Shown here piece after piece: positions 18,272-27,224 of a stretch of 64,000 nt of DNA. The stretch's first letter is position 1. Every line of letters starts with the position of its first letter. The position numbers were made by a program, and so were the translations under genes. The DNA is taken from assembly GCA_903847605.1 (NCBI GenBank), contig CAINED010000067.1, positions 1 through 64,000 of the forward strand, read 5' to 3'. The notes under the pieces are model-generated. The model did no database searches. It was not told where the DNA came from and saw nothing but the letters and a program-made list of their open reading frames with translations. The DNA comes from an uncultured Hyphomicrobiales bacterium. GTDB taxonomy: Bacteria > Pseudomonadota > Alphaproteobacteria > Rhizobiales > Beijerinckiaceae.

Positions 18272-18664
18272 TTACGTACTCTGGTCCATGACCGCCATGA
18301 TATCGCACTGGATCAGTTTGCCGCGATCGAGCACAGCGTGAAGCGTCTGCCTGACAGGGCGTGCGGCGGCGTCCGGAAACATTTTCGTCCATTCGACGTT
18401 CACGGCTTTGCGGTCGCTCACGTCGGCCATCTGCACGTTGAGTTTGACGATATTGTCGGTCGAGCCGCCCGCCGCCTTCATGATCTCGCTGATACGGGAA
18501 AACATCAGCGCGCATTGCTGCTCCAGCGTGCCGGGATCGTCGGGTTTTGCAGGGTCGATGCCGTTGACGATGCCTGTCATGAGAATGTTGCCGAGCTGGC
18601 ATGCCGCCGGAATCGGATTCGAGTGGCTGAACGCCTCCGTATAGATGGCTTTGCGACGCGGCAT
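18272..18664 (-). CDS. RidA/YjgF-family protein
   Basis: This 130-aa RidA-family protein contains QLGNILMTGIVNGID, LEQQCALMFSRISEIMKAAGG and the conserved Arg region ARPVRQTLHA. RidA proteins hydrolyse reactive imines and enamines; RutC of the Rut uracil pathway is a relative that works beside a luciferase-like monooxygenase. It heads the minus-strand cluster down to 12090 and has a GGGAGG site before its ATG. Confidence 0.88.
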   Translation of the reverse strand: MPRRKAIYTEAFSHSNPIPAACQLGNILMTGIVNGIDPAKPDDPGTLEQQCALMFSRISEIMKAAGGSTDNIVKLNVQMADVSDRKAVNVEWTKMFPDAAARPVRQTLHAVLDRGKLIQCDIMAVMDQST

Positions 18665-18839
18665 GTTTCCTCCCGTTTGATTGACGCGATCTGAAGCCGC
18701 TTCGCCCGTCGCGTCAAGCGCTGCGCAACCCGTTTGCCCCGTGTGCGTTCACGCACAACGAGATTTCCGATCCCGTGCGATCTCGAAGCCACGGACATCG
18801 ACGGCCGCCGTGGCGGCCCGGACTTATCGAGAGGCTCAA

Positions 18840-19415
18840 ATGGATCGTCGTTCTTTTCTCAGGTCGTTCGGCTCGGCTGCGGCTGCTGTCACCCTGACGT
18901 CGGCATTTGCCGGCAACGCGGCTGCTGCCGTCAATCACGCCTCCGGCGCGAAACTGCCGCGCAGCCAGAAGATGCCGGAAGTGGTCTCCTTCCCGGCCAA
19001 CTACGCGGGCGGCATGATCGTGATCTCGCTCAGCCAGAAGAAGCTCTATCTCACGATCGGCGAAGGCCGCGCCATCGCCTATCCCGTGGCGGTCGGCCGC
19101 GCCGGCAAATCCTGGACGGGCGCTGCCCGCGTGCAGGACAAGCAGGCCAATCCGGCCTGGATACCGCCGGCGGAAGTCAAGCGCGACAATCCGAACCTGC
19201 CGGACCTCATTCCCGGCGGCGCGCCGAACAATCCGATGGGTCCCCGCGTGCTCGTCCTCGACCGCGCGGAAATCGCGATCCACGGCACGACGGCGGCCAT
19301 GCGCAAGTCCATCGGTTCGGCCGCCAGCTACGGCTGCATCCGCATGTACAACGAAGACATCGTCGATCTCTTCGACCGCGTGCGCGTGGGAACGCCGGTG
19401 GTCGCCATCGGCTGA
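18840..19415 (+). CDS. L,D-transpeptidase (YkuD) with twin-arginine-type signal
   Basis: This 191-aa YkuD-domain enzyme would form 3-3 peptidoglycan cross-links or attach lipoproteins. Its active site is visible as IHGTTAAMRKSIGSAASYGCIRMYN (shortened here to H-G-T ... S-x2-YGCIRM). The N-terminus MDRRSFLRSFG followed by an Ala-rich stretch matches a Tat signal, so it may be exported folded. The ATG at 18840 follows GAGAGG; a longer frame to 18681 adds unrelated residues. A strong terminator follows. Confidence 0.9.
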   Translation: MDRRSFLRSFGSAAAAVTLTSAFAGNAAAAVNHASGAKLPRSQKMPEVVSFPANYAGGMIVISLSQKKLYLTIGEGRAIAYPVAVGRAGKSWTGAARVQDKQANPAWIPPAEVKRDNPNLPDLIPGGAPNNPMGPRVLVLDRAEIAIHGTTAAMRKSIGSAASYGCIRMYNEDIVDLFDRVRVGTPVVAIG

Positions 19416-19435
19416 TTAGCGCTTCACGAATTCCG

Positions 19436-19466
19436 TTGCCGGAAAGCCCACATGGCTTTCCGGCAA
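19436..19466. terminator. Strong bidirectional terminator
   Basis: TTGCCGGAAAGCC and GGCTTTCCGGCAA form a perfect 13-bp stem with a 5-nt loop, followed by TTTCTTATT. It separates the convergent L,D-transpeptidase and Bug genes. Confidence 0.88.
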
Positions 19467-19470
19467 TTTC

Positions 19471-20433
19471 TTATTGCGGTTCGATCCCCGCGAGCTTGGC
19501 GGTTTCGACAGCGCGCTTGATATCGGTTGAAAGATGCCGCGACATCTGCTCCGGCGTCGAGGCCTTCGGCGTGAGGCCGAAGCTTTCCATCTTCGCGATG
19601 ACGTCGGGTTTTTGCGTGAAGCGCGCAATCTCCTGCGAGACCTTGTTCTTGATCGCCGCAGGCGTGCCGGCGGGGGCGAAGATGCCGAACCACACGCTGG
19701 AATCGAACGCGGGCAGGCCGGCTTCAGCGGCAGTGGGCACGTCCGGAAAAACCGGCGAGCGTTTTTCGCCGGTGATGGCGAGAATGCGGACCTCGCCGCG
19801 ATTGGCGAATTCGCGCATGGCCGCGATCGTCGACAGTCCGACCTCGACCTCGCCGGAAGCAAGCGCCGTCACCATCGGGTTCTCGCCCTTGTAGCCGACG
19901 GGGTTCATCTTGATGCCGGCGAGCGTGCTGAAATATTCGGTCGTCAGGCGCGATCCCACGGCGAAATAGCCGTAGTTCAACTTGCCCGGATTGGCCTTCG
20001 CGAAGTCGATGACCTCTTTAAGCGTTTTCATCGGCTGCTTGGCGTTCACGGCCATCGCGTAATCCGTCGAAATGAGCTGGCTGACGCCTTCAAGATCCTT
20101 TTCCGGATTGATCGGCATGTCCTTCATCGAGGTCACTGCCGTCGCAATCGAAGGCGCGGCCAGAAGGAACGTGTAGCCGTCGGGCTTGGAGCGCGCGACG
20201 AAAGTCGGCCCGAGCATGCCGTTGCCGCCCGGCCGGTTCTCGACGACGACCGTTTGTTTCCACGCATCGCCGAGATGGCTTGCCAGGAGCCGCCCGACGA
20301 TATCCGTGCTGCCGCCAGGCGGAAATGGAACGACGATGCGCACAGCTGCCGTCGGATAGTCCTGCGCCATGACCGGCGCGACTGTGACGATCGCCGCGGC
20401 TGCGGCTATGGCGAGTTTGATCGAGCCCTTCAT
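19471..20433 (-). CDS. Bug/TctC-family solute-binding protein
   Basis: This 320-aa periplasmic binding protein has a signal peptide ending VMAQDYP and Bug motifs VRIVVPFPPGGSTDIVGRLL, FVARSKPDGYTFL and VWFGIFAPAGTPAAI. The start at 20433 has an AGGAGGG site. It lies 20 nt downstream of another Bug gene (20454-21416) with which it shares ASHLGDAWKQT/ATHLGEKWKQT blocks, so the pair probably arose by tandem duplication. The ligand is unknown. Confidence 0.9.
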   Translation of the reverse strand: MKGSIKLAIAAAAAIVTVAPVMAQDYPTAAVRIVVPFPPGGSTDIVGRLLASHLGDAWKQTVVVENRPGGNGMLGPTFVARSKPDGYTFLLAAPSIATAVTSMKDMPINPEKDLEGVSQLISTDYAMAVNAKQPMKTLKEVIDFAKANPGKLNYGYFAVGSRLTTEYFSTLAGIKMNPVGYKGENPMVTALASGEVEVGLSTIAAMREFANRGEVRILAITGEKRSPVFPDVPTAAEAGLPAFDSSVWFGIFAPAGTPAAIKNKVSQEIARFTQKPDVIAKMESFGLTPKASTPEQMSRHLSTDIKRAVETAKLAGIEPQ

Positions 20434-20453
20434 ATTACCCTCCTTGCGACTGG

Positions 20454-21416
20454 TTACTGGAGTTCGATGCCTGCTGCCTTGGCGACATCGATCCACATTT
20501 GCGCGTCCCGCGCGAGGAACGTCTGAAAATCGTCGGGCGTGGAAGACCTGGCTGCGAAGCCGAAGCTGTTCAACCTGTCGATCACGTCGGGCCGCTTCAC
20601 GAATTGGGCGATCTCGTCTGCGACGGCGCGTTTGATATCCGCTGGCGTGCCTGCCGGCGCGTGAACGCCGAACCACAGGATCGGATCGAAACCCTTGATG
20701 CCGCTTTCGGCCGCCGTGGGAACGTCCGGCATCGAGGGGATGCGTTTGTCGCCTGAGACAGCGATGATCCTGATGACGCCTTGCGCGACTCTTTCCTTCA
20801 TCGTCACGGCCGTGCCGATCACCATATGCACTTCGCCCGCGGCCAGCGCCGCCATGGCCAGCGGTTCACCCTTGTAGGAAACGTGCTCCATCTTCAGGCC
20901 GGAGAGCTGCTTGTAAAGCTCGGCGATGAGCCGGTTGCCCGCCGCATAGGTGCCGTAGTTGAGCTTGCCCGGATTGGCCTTCACGTAAGCGGCGAATTCC
21001 TGCGCGTTGCGGGCCGGGACTTGCGCGCTGATCGCCACGACATAGGGGCTTTCGAGCACCAGCGAAACGCCTTCCAGATCCTTGACCGGGTCGATGGCCG
21101 CGTCTTTCACAAGGGCGCGCACGGTCGTCACCGACGGCACGCCGAAGAGGAGCGTGTGGCCATCGGGCCTGGCTTTCGCCACTGCCGTCATGCCGATCAA
21201 CCCGTTGGCGCCGGCGCGATTGTCGACGATGACGGTTTGCTTCCATTTCTCGCCGAGATGCGTGGCAAGAAGGCGCGCGACCAGATCGGAACTTCCACCT
21301 GTCGGCAATGGCACAACAATGCGCACCTGCGCAGACGGATAATCGGCGGCATGGCCTGCGCATGACGCTAACGCCAAGGACGCGGCCATGAGAACAGCTA
21401 ACGTGCGACCCAACAT
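20454..21416 (-). CDS. Bug/TctC-family solute-binding protein (tandem paralogue)
   Basis: This 320-aa protein has an N-terminal signal with a Cys (ALASCAGHA) that could be a lipobox, then VRIVVPLPTGGSSDLVARLL, AKARPDGHTLLFG and LWFGVHAPAGTP. It starts at 21416 after GGGAGGA and is followed 20 nt later by its paralogue at 19471-20433. Two adjacent orphan binding proteins with no membrane subunits suggest different ligands feeding one transporter elsewhere. Confidence 0.9.
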   Translation of the reverse strand: MLGRTLAVLMAASLALASCAGHAADYPSAQVRIVVPLPTGGSSDLVARLLATHLGEKWKQTVIVDNRAGANGLIGMTAVAKARPDGHTLLFGVPSVTTVRALVKDAAIDPVKDLEGVSLVLESPYVVAISAQVPARNAQEFAAYVKANPGKLNYGTYAAGNRLIAELYKQLSGLKMEHVSYKGEPLAMAALAAGEVHMVIGTAVTMKERVAQGVIRIIAVSGDKRIPSMPDVPTAAESGIKGFDPILWFGVHAPAGTPADIKRAVADEIAQFVKRPDVIDRLNSFGFAARSSTPDDFQTFLARDAQMWIDVAKAAGIELQ

Positions 21417-21494
21417 CCTATCCTCCCTTCGGGGAAGCTGACACAGATGGCCGGGCGCGCCAATAGTTGATTGCCGCACGTGGAGCCGGGCGAG

Positions 21495-22067
21495 CTATGC
21501 CGGCTTGGCCGTACGGCGATAGATCGGCAATGTCTTGTAGACGCCATCGGCTTCGAGCAGCCCTTCCTTCACGGCGCGCTCGATCAGCGGAACCGTTTCG
21601 CCCCAGCCGTTCGAGCCATTGTAGAAGCAAACGAGGCCGCCTGTCCTGGTCTGCGCGCAGAAGCGCCGCGTCACTTCCCACTCGCTATGCGCGCCATAGG
21701 CGTCGTTCGCTTCCGTGCGGAACTCGCCGAGATGGAACAGCGTGACGATATCGAACATCGGCATCAGCCGGCCTTCGAACGTATAGATATCGCTGAAGTA
21801 GCAGATGTAATGATGCGCGAGTTTCGGCTCCGCGATAATGAGCTTCTCGTATTCCTTGTGCTCCTGCGGCGCGGCGGTGATCGACATCACGACATTGCCC
21901 TTGCCGGCCTTCATGCATTGCACGCCGACAAGATGATGGCCGCCCGAGCCGAAGTGATAGATGACCGAATTGCTGATCTTCCGCTCTTCGAGAAATTCGA
22001 CAAAATGCTGGTCGCAGGGACAAAGGCCCAGTTCGAGTCCCCAGTTGGCGTCCCAGATATTCAGCAT
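21495..22067 (-). CDS. Conserved hypothetical protein, 190 aa
   Basis: This 190-aa soluble protein has no signal peptide or transmembrane helix. It is unusually rich in aromatics, His and Cys (LGLCPCDQHFVEFLEE, YHFGSGGHHLVGVQCM, HHYICYFSDIYTF). The C-terminal half contains a FYNGSNGWGETVPLIERAV segment. The Cys/His pattern could bind a metal, but no family could be assigned. It lies between the Bug pair and the SbmA-like gene on the same strand and may belong to either unit. Confidence 0.6.
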   Translation of the reverse strand: MLNIWDANWGLELGLCPCDQHFVEFLEERKISNSVIYHFGSGGHHLVGVQCMKAGKGNVVMSITAAPQEHKEYEKLIIAEPKLAHHYICYFSDIYTFEGRLMPMFDIVTLFHLGEFRTEANDAYGAHSEWEVTRRFCAQTRTGGLVCFYNGSNGWGETVPLIERAVKEGLLEADGVYKTLPIYRRTAKPA

Positions 22068-22086
22068 TGCACTCTCCCTTCCGTAT

Positions 22087-23256
22087 TTACTCGCCCGGCG
22101 CCGCCGGCTTGATGGCCGCCGAAACCGGCATGATTGCAGGATCCGTGTCCGCTACCGGATGCAGCCCCTCGACGTCATCGATGGCGTCGCCCAACTCGAC
22201 GACGCGCCGCGCCGAAGCCGCCCAGACGGCTATGACCCGGAAATTGTCGACGAGCCACGAAATGGCCGATTGCACCGCCGCGAATGCGCCGGCCACTCGC
22301 ACCACATCGCCCAGCGACATTTCCCCCGCCAGATATTTCGGCGCCGCCAGCAGCAGCGGCACGGTCGCAATCATGATGCCGTTGGAATTGGTGATCCAGG
22401 TGATGTGGCCATGGGTGCGAATGACATCCAGCCAGCGCCTCACCACGAGATCGTATCGCGATACCGCCTGCTCGTGCTCCGCCCGCGAGCGGTGCGAGGC
22501 GGCAATCTCTTCGGCGCGATCTCTCAGAAGCGTGAGCGTTGAGCGGAACGCGGCTTCCGCTTCGTTGCGGGCGGCGACCTTCCAGATGAGTTTTCGCCCG
22601 ATCATCGCGATGAGGCCAGACGTGAAGACGCCGTAGAGCACCGCCGCCAGCACGAAATAGGCGGGGATATAGAATTGCATTCCGGCGACGGGCAAATTGA
22701 AACCGCCGCCGACACTCCAGAGAATGCCGATAAAGGCCGAGGCGGAGAGGATTGCCGAGAACAGGCCGATGACGAGATCGGTCAGCGGCTCGATCGTCAT
22801 GCGCACGTCGTCGGCGATCCGATATTCCGGATTGGGCGGCTCGCGTCCGGAGGCCTTCAGCTTCTGAAAGCGATTGCCGCCCAGCCAGCGGTCCATGAGT
22901 CTGCGGGTGATCCATTCGCGCCAGCGCGTCTGCAGAATTTCGCGCGACAGCACGATGCAGACGCCGACAAATGCGGTTGCGAAGACCAGCACGGGCAGGA
23001 TTGCGACGGTGCGCCAGATGGCCACCGAATCGCGTTTGTCGATGGCGTCGAAAAACCAGCCCTGCCACCGGTTCGCGAGCACGTTCACGCCGAGCAGGAC
23101 GGATAGCGACGCAGCCAGCGCAAGTGTCAGAAACCAGGCCTGCGCGAAGGTCGGCCCGCTCCACCATCCCCGGGTCAGCAGATGGAAAGCATGGGCGATG
23201 CGGCGCACCTCGGCGAGCGCGCCCTTGCCATTTTGCCCGATGTCCTCGCCCTGCAT
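22087..23256 (-). CDS. SbmA/BacA/YddA-like transporter membrane protein lacking ATPase domain
   Basis: This 389-aa polytopic protein resembles the membrane half of YddA/SbmA-BacA peptide or vitamin transporters. It shows NRWQGWFFDAIDKRD, RWREWITRRLMDRWLGG, NPEYRIADDVRM and SWLVDNFRVIAVWAASARRV. YddA-type proteins continue into an ABC ATPase domain, but this one ends about 30 residues after the membrane region, and no Walker A or signature motif exists here or next door. It could be a proton-driven SbmA-type carrier or a half-transporter with a distant ATPase. Confidence 0.8.
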   Translation of the reverse strand: MQGEDIGQNGKGALAEVRRIAHAFHLLTRGWWSGPTFAQAWFLTLALAASLSVLLGVNVLANRWQGWFFDAIDKRDSVAIWRTVAILPVLVFATAFVGVCIVLSREILQTRWREWITRRLMDRWLGGNRFQKLKASGREPPNPEYRIADDVRMTIEPLTDLVIGLFSAILSASAFIGILWSVGGGFNLPVAGMQFYIPAYFVLAAVLYGVFTSGLIAMIGRKLIWKVAARNEAEAAFRSTLTLLRDRAEEIAASHRSRAEHEQAVSRYDLVVRRWLDVIRTHGHITWITNSNGIMIATVPLLLAAPKYLAGEMSLGDVVRVAGAFAAVQSAISWLVDNFRVIAVWAASARRVVELGDAIDDVEGLHPVADTDPAIMPVSAAIKPAAPGE

Positions 23257-23439
23257 AGACCGCCCGGTTCCCTCGCATGCGCGAACGACCTTGGCGGTGG
23301 CCGGCGCCGGCTCATGAATACATGGAGCGGCCCGAATTGCGAGAATTTTGTGACTCTGGGGATGGCGGCGCGGCGGGGAAGCGGGTAGCCGTGCTCATTC
23401 CCTTCGGCGGAAGGGTCGGAGTGTCCTATATTCCCGATC

Positions 23440-24207
23440 ATGTCGTCGATGAACAGGACCAGTTCGGCAACCGGGCCGGGCGAAGCCGGGGCGGGCAAGG
23501 CGAGGCCGCGCTGGCGCTGGCTGAGGTGGTTACGCCGCGCCCTGCTGGCCGCTGTCCTGCTCGTCGTGGCGGTTCAGGCATGGTTTCTCGCCCGCGTCGT
23601 CATCCTCGCCTATTCCTATCCCGCCACCACATCTTTCATGGATGCGGAGCGCGTGCGCCTTCGCGCATTGAAGCCGCCGGTCGAAATCAGGCGGAACTGG
23701 GTTGCCTATTCGGCAATCGCCGTGCCGGCGAAACAGGCGGTCATCGCCTCGGAGGATGCGCGCTTCATGGCGCATTGGGGTGTCGACTGGGGCGCTGTGC
23801 GCGCGGCCCTGCGAACCAACGAGCGCCGCGGCCGTATCGCACTCGGCGGCTCGACGATTTCGATGCAACTGGCCAAGAACATGTTTCTCTCGGCCGACCG
23901 CAGCTATCTTCGCAAGGGGCAGGAGATCGTCATCGCGCATATGATGGAAGCGGTTCTCGGCAAGCGCCGCATTCTCGAAATCTATCTGAATTCCGTGGAA
24001 TGGGGCGTCGGCGTTTTCGGCATCGAGGCCGCGTCGAGGCACTATTTCAATAAATCCGCCGCGCAGCTTTCACAACGCGAAGCGGCATGGCTCGCCGCGA
24101 TTCTGCCTGCGCCCAAGCGCTACGACCGGCAGCGCAATTCGCAGTTCGCCAATCGCAAGGCGAGCATCGTGATGCGTCGCATGGCTGCGAGCGACTATCC
24201 GAAATAG
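23440..24207 (+). CDS. mtgA: Monofunctional biosynthetic peptidoglycan transglycosylase
   Basis: This 255-aa GT51 enzyme polymerises lipid II into glycan strands. It has a short basic N-terminus, one membrane anchor (about residues 32-52) and the GT51 motifs EDARFMAHWGVDW, GGSTISMQLAKNMFL, KGQEIVIAHMMEAVLGKRRI and EIYLNSVEWG. No transpeptidase domain follows, as expected for MtgA. It converges with the TRAP transporter operon 5 nt away, without an obvious terminator. Confidence 0.95.
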   Translation: MSSMNRTSSATGPGEAGAGKARPRWRWLRWLRRALLAAVLLVVAVQAWFLARVVILAYSYPATTSFMDAERVRLRALKPPVEIRRNWVAYSAIAVPAKQAVIASEDARFMAHWGVDWGAVRAALRTNERRGRIALGGSTISMQLAKNMFLSADRSYLRKGQEIVIAHMMEAVLGKRRILEIYLNSVEWGVGVFGIEAASRHYFNKSAAQLSQREAAWLAAILPAPKRYDRQRNSQFANRKASIVMRRMAASDYPK

Positions 24208-24212
24208 CTGGT

Positions 24213-25493
24213 CTAGTTCGACATCATCAGCTTCACGCCGATCAACGATATCTCGGGAATGTAGGTGATCAGCGCCAGCGCGATGAGATAGATCACCACG
24301 AAGGGAATGATGCCCCGATAGATCGACTCCAGCTTGATGCCGAGCACCGATTGCGCGACGAAGATATTTATCCCGAAGGGCGGATGGAACAGGCCGATGG
24401 CGAGATTGACCGTCACGACGATGCCGAAATGCACGGTGTCGATACCGACCGCCTTTACGACGGGAACAAGCAGTGGCGTCAGCAGCAGGATCGCCGAGAG
24501 CGGGTCGAGGAAGCAGCCGACGACGAGCAGGAGAATGTTGATCGCCAGCAGCAGCATCCACGGCGAGACGCTGTAGTCTTTCAACAGGGCGACCATCGCC
24601 GCCGGCACCTGATTGACGGTGAGAATCCAGCCGAAGACGCCCGCGCAGGCGACAATGATCAACACTTGCGACGTAAAGACCGCCGTGGCGCCGGCCGCAG
24701 CGACGATGTCGCGGAACGACAGTTCGCGGAATACGAAGCGCGTGACAAGCGCTGCGTAGATCGTGGCGACCGCCGCCGCTTCGGTCGGCGAAAACACGCC
24801 GCCATAGATGCCGCCGAGAATGATGACGGGCGCGCCGAGCGCCCAAAGGCCACGCACCGTCGCGGTCCACATGCGCTTGCCGTTGAAGCGTTCGCCCGCA
24901 TCGAAATTATGCTTCTTCGCGTACCACATCACGTAAGCGGCAAGCATGGCAGCAATCAGAAGTCCCGGCACAATGCCGGCTGCATAGAGGCGCGGTACGG
25001 ATTCCTGCGCCGCCGCGCCGTAGACGATCATGGGAATCGACGGCGGGATGATGATGTCGATGGCTCCGACAGCCGTCACAAGCCCCGCTGCGAAATGTTC
25101 GGGATAGCCGCCGCGGCGCATGGCCGGATACATGACCTTGCCGATGGTCGCGACCGTCGCGGCGCTGACACCGGAAATCGCGCCGAAGATCGCGGCGGTG
25201 CCGACGGTCGTGACGCCGAGCGATCCCCGAACCGGGCTCGCGCCCGCCTGCACGAAATCGACGAGACGCTGCGCGACGCTGCCGCGCCCCATCAATTCGC
25301 CCGCATAGATGAAGAACGGCACGGCCAGCAAGGCGAAGGCGTTGATCGAGCCGAAGAGATGCTGATGCAGCACGATCGGTTGCACTTGCAGGAAGAACAT
25401 GACGGCGACCGTCACAGCCGTCAGCAGCACCAGAAAGATCGGGAAACCCAGAAGAAGAAGAACGATGGGAACGACGATGAGCGCGAAACTCAT
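24213..25493 (-). CDS. dctM: TRAP transporter large permease DctM
   Basis: This 426-aa, highly hydrophobic DctM subunit has about 12 membrane segments and forms the Na+-coupled transport channel of a TRAP carboxylate transporter. Typical segments are FFIYAGELMGRG, GGYPEHFAAGLVTAVGAID and PPSIPMIVYG. The ATG at 25493 overlaps the stop of dctQ (ATGA) and begins a proper first helix (MSFALIVVPIVLLLLG). Confidence 0.93.
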   Translation of the reverse strand: MSFALIVVPIVLLLLGFPIFLVLLTAVTVAVMFFLQVQPIVLHQHLFGSINAFALLAVPFFIYAGELMGRGSVAQRLVDFVQAGASPVRGSLGVTTVGTAAIFGAISGVSAATVATIGKVMYPAMRRGGYPEHFAAGLVTAVGAIDIIIPPSIPMIVYGAAAQESVPRLYAAGIVPGLLIAAMLAAYVMWYAKKHNFDAGERFNGKRMWTATVRGLWALGAPVIILGGIYGGVFSPTEAAAVATIYAALVTRFVFRELSFRDIVAAAGATAVFTSQVLIIVACAGVFGWILTVNQVPAAMVALLKDYSVSPWMLLLAINILLLVVGCFLDPLSAILLLTPLLVPVVKAVGIDTVHFGIVVTVNLAIGLFHPPFGINIFVAQSVLGIKLESIYRGIIPFVVIYLIALALITYIPEISLIGVKLMMSN

Positions 25494-26065
25494 GGCTGCG
25501 CGCTCCCGGATTCGGCGTCGCCACCCACTGGTTTTTCGCCGCCTGTGATCGTCGCCGCGAGCAGAAGCAGCACGATCAGCACGAGGCCGGTGAGTACGGC
25601 GGCATGGGGAATCCACATGGGGATATGCGCGACATCGCTCTCATAGCCTAGCATCATCATGCGGCTGACATAGTCCCACGATTGCACCACCGTGTAGCCG
25701 ACGACGAACAGGCAGATGACGAATTCGGCGACGCGAAGGGTTTTGCGGATCGAAGGAGGAAAGCGATTTGATAAAGCGTCCATGCGTAAATGCATGTTGC
25801 GCCACGTCACGACAGCCGTGCCGAGAAACGCCATCCAGATCAGCGCGAAGACCTGTACTTCCTCCGCGCCGAGGATGCTCTTGTTGAAGACGTAGCGGCC
25901 GATGACGTTCACGAAATTCAGGCAAATCGTGAGGATGAGCATAAGGCCCAAAAACCATTCGAGGCCGCGCATCAGCGCGCCGACTGTCTTTTTCACAGGA
26001 GCCCCCAGACCCTTTGCATCCATAAGACAATGGCTGCGCGCTGGTTTGCACGCAGCCATTCCCAT
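25490..26065 (-). CDS. dctQ: TRAP transporter small permease DctQ
   Basis: This 191-aa DctQ subunit has four transmembrane helices and the family signature GRYVFNKSILGAEEVQVFALIWM followed by RNMHLRMDALSNRFPP (given by parts: GRYVFN, RNMHLRMD). It lies between dctP and dctM in the normal order. The start is uncertain: ATGs at 26065 and 26023 are both in frame and neither has a clear ribosome site. Confidence 0.92.
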   Translation of the reverse strand: MGMAACKPARSHCLMDAKGLGAPVKKTVGALMRGLEWFLGLMLILTICLNFVNVIGRYVFNKSILGAEEVQVFALIWMAFLGTAVVTWRNMHLRMDALSNRFPPSIRKTLRVAEFVICLFVVGYTVVQSWDYVSRMMMLGYESDVAHIPMWIPHAAVLTGLVLIVLLLLAATITGGEKPVGGDAESGSAQP

Positions 26066-26076
26066 TGCTTTTCTGA

Positions 26077-27078
26077 CTAGCGATACTTGTCCGCTGCGGC
26101 TTTCAGCGCTTCGTAATCCGCCTTGAAGGCGGCGTTGCGCTCGAGGATCGGCGGCAGGACGGAATGCGTCTGCTCAAGATAGTTCCTGGCTTCCGCCGCC
26201 GGCATGACGATGAGTTCGCCCTTGTTGGACGACCAAACGCCCTTGGCCTTCTCGATATCCGCCGTCGCCCAGGGAACGAGATTGGCTTCGAGCCCCTGCG
26301 CTTCCTCACGCACGATCTTTTCGAGATCGGGGCCGAGTGACTTGAGGAAGCGGGAATTCGACAGCACCGGCCCGATGATGACCGAAGCCGGCAGTTCCGT
26401 CAGCGCTTTTGCGACGTCATAATATTTGAACGAAGTGAACACCGTGAGGCCGGCGATGAAGCCGTCGATGGTCTTGTTCTGCATGGCAGGCAGCACTTCG
26501 CCGAGCGGTAAAGACAGCGGCGAGACGCCCATCTTCTTGAAGGGCTCGAGATGCAGCGGCGCGCCGCCGGGCACGCGGATCTTCTGGCCTTTCAGGTCGG
26601 AGACTGCGCGCACGGGCTTGTGCGAGAGCATCCACAGCGGCGAATGCACGAAGAACGAGACCGCCTCGACGCCCTTGGTATTGCCGAAGCTCTGAATGCG
26701 CTTGCGGATGTCGGGATCGGAAAAGATCTTGTGGCCGTGCGCGGGATTATCGAACAGGCCGGGGGTGTCGAACACAAGGAAGCGCGGCTCGAGGCCGACG
26801 TAGAAGCCCGAGGCCACGATCACCATTTCGATCGTGCCGAGCGCTACGCCCTCGACGGTTGCGGGAATGTTGCCGAGCTGGTTCGCCGGATAGAATTCTA
26901 CGGCGAATTTGCCCGGCGCGCGCTTGTCGACGCGCTCCTTGAACAGCCGCGCCCATTCCTGGCTGGCGTCGTTCACGGTGGGCGAAGATATCTTGATCTT
27001 GATTTGCGCCTGCGCCGCGGGCGCAGCGGCCCCGACGAGCAGCGCGGCCGCCGCCGCGCGCATGAAGTTCTTCAGCAT
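26077..27078 (-). CDS. dctP: TRAP transporter solute-binding protein DctP
   Basis: This 333-aa periplasmic DctP protein has a signal peptide (MLKNFMRAAAAALLVGAAA ... AQAQ) and family motifs FKERVDKRAPGKFAVEFYP and GLTVFTSFKYYDVAK. The conserved ligand-binding Arg region reads LKGQKIRVPGGAPL. The start at 27078 follows GGGAGAG. It is the first gene of dctPQM and is divergent from the Rieske oxygenase at 27361, which may use the imported acid. Confidence 0.93.
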   Translation of the reverse strand: MLKNFMRAAAAALLVGAAAPAAQAQIKIKISSPTVNDASQEWARLFKERVDKRAPGKFAVEFYPANQLGNIPATVEGVALGTIEMVIVASGFYVGLEPRFLVFDTPGLFDNPAHGHKIFSDPDIRKRIQSFGNTKGVEAVSFFVHSPLWMLSHKPVRAVSDLKGQKIRVPGGAPLHLEPFKKMGVSPLSLPLGEVLPAMQNKTIDGFIAGLTVFTSFKYYDVAKALTELPASVIIGPVLSNSRFLKSLGPDLEKIVREEAQGLEANLVPWATADIEKAKGVWSSNKGELIVMPAAEARNYLEQTHSVLPPILERNAAFKADYEALKAAADKYR

Positions 27079-27224
27079 GGTTCTCTCCCTCTCCAAAAAT
27101 CCCTGACCACCCATCGCGCCCGGACGTCCTCTCTCGGACCGCAGCCGTCACCATAAGCCATCGTCGCAGGCCGGAAAGCGCAAACTGCGCCCGGCCTCCC
27201 ACCTAGACCGCCTTCATCGTATTA

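Noticed and set aside
24087-25646. 519-codon plus-strand open frame
   Set aside because: Antisense to dctM; the real protein has the expected membrane helices and an ATGA overlap with dctQ.
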